36,352 bases of DNA from Clostridia bacterium. GTDB lineage: Bacteria; Bacillota; Clostridia; Christensenellales; Aristaeellaceae. The translations under genes were made by a program, and so were the position numbers. Position 1 is the first letter of the stretch, and every line of letters starts with the position of its first letter. The notes under the pieces were generated by a model. It searched no databases. It was not told the origin of the DNA and saw only the letters and a program-made list of their open reading frames with translations. The stretch is taken from contig JAFUHD010000133.1 of assembly GCA_017469025.1 (NCBI GenBank), forward strand, positions 1 to 36,352. Direction: 5' to 3'. This document shows positions 33,602-36,352 of this stretch, in pieces.

Positions 33602-35113
33602 TTATTCAAACTGAGTCGCATACGCCATGATATTTTCCTGCGTTGCGTCCTGTCCGTCAACGAATCCGGTTACCCGTCCGTCGCACATGACCATGATCCG
33701 GTCAGACATACCGATCAGCTCGCTCATCTCGGAACTGATCATGATAATGCTCTTTCCTTCCCTGGCCAGATCTGCGATGATGCAGTAAATTTCATATTTT
33801 GCACCAACGTCAATACCGCGCGTCGGTTCATCCAAAATCAGGATATCCGGATCATTCGCCAGCCATCTGCCAACCAGCACTTTCTGCTGATTGCCGCCGG
33901 AAAGCGATTTGATCTGCGTCTTGGAGGAAGGCGTTTTGATATTCATCTTTTTGACGTTGTCCTGAACAAGCTGCTCTACCTTTTTGCCGTTAATGGCAAA
34001 TCCATAGTCAAGATACTTGCTCAGTGACGAAATGGAGATGTTGTCCGCAATGCTCAGAACACCCATAATACCGCTTCCGCGGCGGTCTTCCGTCAGCATG
34101 GCGACGCCCTGATCAATTGCATCCTTCGGACGGTTGATGTGCATCTCCTTGCCTTTATAGAAAATCTGTCCCTTTGTATGTGAACGGATGCCGAACAGAC
34201 CCTCCATCAGTTCGGTTCTCTGTGCACCAACCAGGCCGCCAACACCCAGAATCTCGCCTTTGCGGAGCTGGAAGCTGACATTCCGGAACGAACGCGGATT
34301 AATTGAAGTAAAGTCATCGACCTCAAAGACCACCTCGCCCGGAACATTTTCTCTCGGCGGATACAGATTGGTCAGCTCACGTCCAACCATCTGGGTGATG
34401 ATTTTTTCAGTCGTCAGATCCTTTGCCTCCCATGTACCGATGTACTTGCCGTCACGCATGATGGTAACATCATCGGAAATGCGGAGAATCTCATCCATTT
34501 TGTGAGAGATGTAGACAACTGCAACATTCTCTGCCTTAAGGTCTTCTATAATCCGGAAAAGCGCTTCAACCTCATTCGCTGTAAGTGATGATGTCGGCTC
34601 GTCCAGAATCAGAACGCGGCAGTTTGCAGATACCGCTTTTGCAATTTCAACAGACTGCATCTGTGAAACGCTCAGCTCGCCGACCTTCTGCTTCGGATCG
34701 AAATTCATCCGGACCTTCTTAAGCAGACCGGCAGTATCCTCATACATCTTCTTGTGATCAATAACGGGAATAAAGCCAAGCACTTTTTTCATCGGATAAC
34801 GTCCGAGAAAAATATTTTCACCAACCGTACGCGCCGGAATCGGCTGGAGTTCCTGATGAACCATGGCAATGCCTTTTTTAAGTGCATCCATCGGATCGCT
34901 GATCGTCACAGGCTTGCCATCTATATTGATCTGTCCCTGATCCATCTTGTAAATGCCGAACATACATTTCATCAATGTCGACTTGCCGGCACCATTCTCT
35001 CCCATAAGCGCATGTACGCGTCCTGGCCGAAGCTTTAACTGTGCATGATCCAGTGCTTTTACGCCGGGAAAAGATTTGCTGACATCCATCATTTCCAGAA
35101 CGTATTCAGACAT
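33602..35113 (-). CDS. mglA: Galactose/methyl-galactoside ABC transporter ATP-binding protein MglA
   Basis: 503 residues with two ABC domains, as in all CUT2 ATPases. Domain 1 has Walker A GENGAGKST (about 39-47), signature LSVSQMQSVEIAKA and Walker B VLILDEPTSSL. Domain 2 has a degenerate Walker A (GLVGAQRTELMEGLFG), signature LSGGNQQKVLVGRW and Walker B DILILDEPTRGID. Domain 2 degeneracy is normal for RbsA/MglA/XylG proteins. AAGGAGGG lies 9 bases before the ATG. A strong stem-loop separates it from mglB upstream. Confidence 0.92.
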   Translation of the reverse strand: MSEYVLEMMDVSKSFPGVKALDHAQLKLRPGRVHALMGENGAGKSTLMKCMFGIYKMDQGQINIDGKPVTISDPMDALKKGIAMVHQELQPIPARTVGENIFLGRYPMKKVLGFIPVIDHKKMYEDTAGLLKKVRMNFDPKQKVGELSVSQMQSVEIAKAVSANCRVLILDEPTSSLTANEVEALFRIIEDLKAENVAVVYISHKMDEILRISDDVTIMRDGKYIGTWEAKDLTTEKIITQMVGRELTNLYPPRENVPGEVVFEVDDFTSINPRSFRNVSFQLRKGEILGVGGLVGAQRTELMEGLFGIRSHTKGQIFYKGKEMHINRPKDAIDQGVAMLTEDRRGSGIMGVLSIADNISISSLSKYLDYGFAINGKKVEQLVQDNVKKMNIKTPSSKTQIKSLSGGNQQKVLVGRWLANDPDILILDEPTRGIDVGAKYEIYCIIADLAREGKSIIMISSEMSELIGMSDRIMVMCDGRVTGFVDGQDATQENIMAYATQFE

Positions 35114-35189
35114 TGCAGCATGCCCTCCTTTCCATTATCCCGTATCCAGTGTCCAAGGCCTTCGCCCGGCGGAAAAGCACTGTGACAGG

Positions 35190-35220
35190 AAAAGGTGGGT
35201 GGGTATTAAACCCACCCACC
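35190..35220 (-). terminator. Stem-loop between mglB and mglA (attenuator)
   Basis: On the minus strand GGTGGGTGGGT pairs perfectly with ACCCACCCACC over TTAAT, followed by TTTTCC. It is a typical intercistronic stem after a binding-protein gene, limiting transcription into mglAC. Confidence 0.75.
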
Positions 35221-35244
35221 ATCAATTTTGTTTTTAATTAGCGA

Positions 35245-36135
35245 TTACTGGGCATCAACATAAGCCTTGTTGACCTTTACATAGTCAACCCAGTAATAAT
35301 TGTCGATGTCTTCGCCATTGAGGAGCTTCACGGCAACATCAACTGCTGCATGAGACTGGCCGATGTGGTCGTTCAGAACGGTACCGGTCATCTCGCCGTC
35401 CTTAACAAGCTGGACAGCTTCTTCGAGAGCGTCAACGCCGAGGAGATAGATGTCCTGGCCAACGGTACGGCCGGCAGTCTGGATCGCGGTAGCAGCACCG
35501 AGCGCCATAGCGTCGTTGTTGCAGAACACGACTTCAACTTTGTCGCCATAGATGTTGAGAGCGTTCGCGCAGAGCTCCTGGCCCTTGGTCTGATCCCAGT
35601 TACCTACCTGGTCATCGAGGCACTCAACTTCGATGCCGGCATCGGTCAGAGCCTTAACAGAGAACTCGGTACGATACTGAGCGTCGATGTTCTCCGGATC
35701 GCCTTCGATCATGATGTAGGAAACCTTGCCATCGCCATTGATGTCGCCCTTGTTCTCAAGCTCGGCTACCATTTCGCCCTGGAAGGTACCGGACTGACGG
35801 GCGTCAGCACCAACATAGCAGACCTGAGCGTTGGCCAGGATGCCTTCATAAGCCTCATCAAGCGTCTTGCCATCGGCGTCATAGGCCAGCGGCTCACGGT
35901 TGATCAGAACGAGCGGAATGCCGGCTGCCACAACCTGATCGATTACGGCATCAGCAGAGGAGGTCTGAACGAGGTTCAGGATGATGACATCCATGCCCTG
36001 GGTGATGAAGTTCTGAATCTGGTTGGTCTGCTCGGCCATATCGTTCTTGCCGTCAGCCATGGTGATTTCATACTTTACATCATCAGTCTCGAGAGACTTG
36101 AAATAGTTCTCGATCTCGTTGCGGTACAGCGTCAT
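35245..36135 (-). CDS. mglB: Galactose-binding protein MglB-like, lacking its 5' end and signal peptide
   Basis: 296 residues from the first in-frame ATG (MTLYRNEIENYF). That start has no ribosome binding site and the protein has no signal peptide, which a binding protein needs. The frame reads on upstream as IIYQFTDNF, the usual continuation of a MglB (V-G-V-x-I-Y-x-F-x-D-N-F-M), to a TGA at 36163-36165. The normal first ~30 residues are therefore missing or displaced. The body is typical: ADGKNDMAEQTNQIQNFI, GMDVIILNLVQTSSAD, GDINGDGKVSYIMIEGDPE (possible calcium-binding loop), EVVFCNNDAMALGAATAI and LGVDALEEAV. It should bind galactose or a similar hexose if exported. A truncated gene, a contig-end artefact, or an altered copy are all possible. 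Confidence 0.75.
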   Translation of the reverse strand: MTLYRNEIENYFKSLETDDVKYEITMADGKNDMAEQTNQIQNFITQGMDVIILNLVQTSSADAVIDQVVAAGIPLVLINREPLAYDADGKTLDEAYEGILANAQVCYVGADARQSGTFQGEMVAELENKGDINGDGKVSYIMIEGDPENIDAQYRTEFSVKALTDAGIEVECLDDQVGNWDQTKGQELCANALNIYGDKVEVVFCNNDAMALGAATAIQTAGRTVGQDIYLLGVDALEEAVQLVKDGEMTGTVLNDHIGQSHAAVDVAVKLLNGEDIDNYYWVDYVKVNKAYVDAQ

Positions 36136-36165
36136 GAAGTTATCAGTAAACTGATAAATGATTCA

Positions 36166-36352
36166 CCCACCATAAGTCCATTTTTTCTTAGAACAGCCTG
36201 TGAAAACGGGGGTTAAGATGCCAATTTGACGTAAAAAAAAGATCCCGTTCGGATCATGATTAAGCATTGTTTTTGCAAAAAAGACGAACATTACCAGTTT
36301 CTTTACACCTATCCAGAGAGACATTGTTCTCGCTTTTTTCATGCTGAGAACA
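36166..36352. other. Unassigned sequence where the mglB 5' end and promoter should be
   Basis: No signal peptide, ribosome binding site or good promoter for mglB is seen. A minus-strand frame from an ATG at 36342 (MKKARTMSLWIG...) runs in phase to the TGA at 36163, but its composition does not look like a signal peptide. The last 28 bases hold a 7-bp inverted repeat TGTTCTC/GAGAACA (36325-36352). Confidence 0.4.
36233..36255 (-). terminator. Short terminator upstream of the truncated mglB
   Basis: On the minus strand GATCC-GAACG-GGATC (36241-36255) is followed by eight T. The stem is only five pairs. It would cut off transcription entering mglB from further upstream. Confidence 0.5.

Noticed and set aside
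35350-36216. A 288-codon open frame antisense to mglB
   Set aside because: mglB on the other strand has clear family motifs throughout; this frame has none.
36166-36342. In-phase upstream frame (MKKARTMSLWIG...) as the missing signal peptide of mglB
   Set aside because: It ends in a TGA before the mglB homology, lacks a normal hydrophobic core, and includes a terminator-like hairpin; TGA is used as a normal stop elsewhere in the window.

Overview
The window reads as a chromosomal segment of a low-to-mid GC Bacillota, most likely a gut- or rumen-type member of the class Clostridia. The reasons are strong AGGAGG-type ribosome binding sites, a methionine aminopeptidase with an N-terminal SEC-C zinc motif, an RqcP-like S4 protein, DUF4364 and DUF6020 family proteins, a fused IspDF, and Clostridia-style signal peptides (MKKILSLVLG..., MKRLLTLVLA...). 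Genus or family cannot be set from this sequence alone. The window may be a whole contig: both ends carry damaged sequence.

Layout. (1) 1-300: scar of mobile or defence DNA, with a serine-recombinase fragment facing remnants that resemble a restriction-modification locus. (2) 484-7096: a tripartite tricarboxylate transporter operon (tctC-tctB-tctA) plus an enolase-superfamily enzyme on the minus strand, divergent from an unusual 631-residue regulator made of two complete LysR units in one chain. (3) 7125-9097: an AAA/DUF4143 ATPase preceded by four evenly spaced LacI-type palindromes, and an AT-rich XRE regulator gene interrupted by an in-frame stop. (4) 9114-15841: a NarL-type response regulator and a multi-span histidine kinase, divergent from a CUT1 sugar ABC transporter (binding protein, two permeases) with a PHP-domain hydrolase. 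(5) 15905-22316: housekeeping genes map, uvrB, uvrA. (6) 22320-27329: a cytoplasmic GH3 glycosidase and a secreted M4-type metallopeptidase with a long uncharacterised C-terminal part, both on the minus strand. (7) 27433-32040: a tightly packed minus-strand operon running HPr-like, DUF4364, DUF6020, rqcP-like, ispDF, Mrr-like nuclease. (8) 32111-32260: tRNA-Val(GAC) with promoter and terminator. (9) 32284-36352: an mgl-type galactose/methyl-galactoside ABC transporter (binding protein, ATPase, permease) followed by a coupled small coiled-coil membrane protein; the binding-protein gene has lost its 5' end.

How it fits together. Three uptake systems (organic or sugar acids, a CUT1 saccharide, a galactose-like monosaccharide), a GH3 glycosidase and two divergent regulatory units suggest a saccharolytic, nutrient-scavenging lifestyle. 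In all three uptake operons a stem-loop follows the binding-protein gene, a common way to express the binding protein above the membrane components.

No clearly new defence or mobile system is present. The most unusual items are the tandem LysR fusion, the helically phased palindrome array before the DUF4143 ATPase, the membrane-anchored Mrr-like nuclease coupled to ispDF, the decapitated mglB, and the small protein coupled to mglC.
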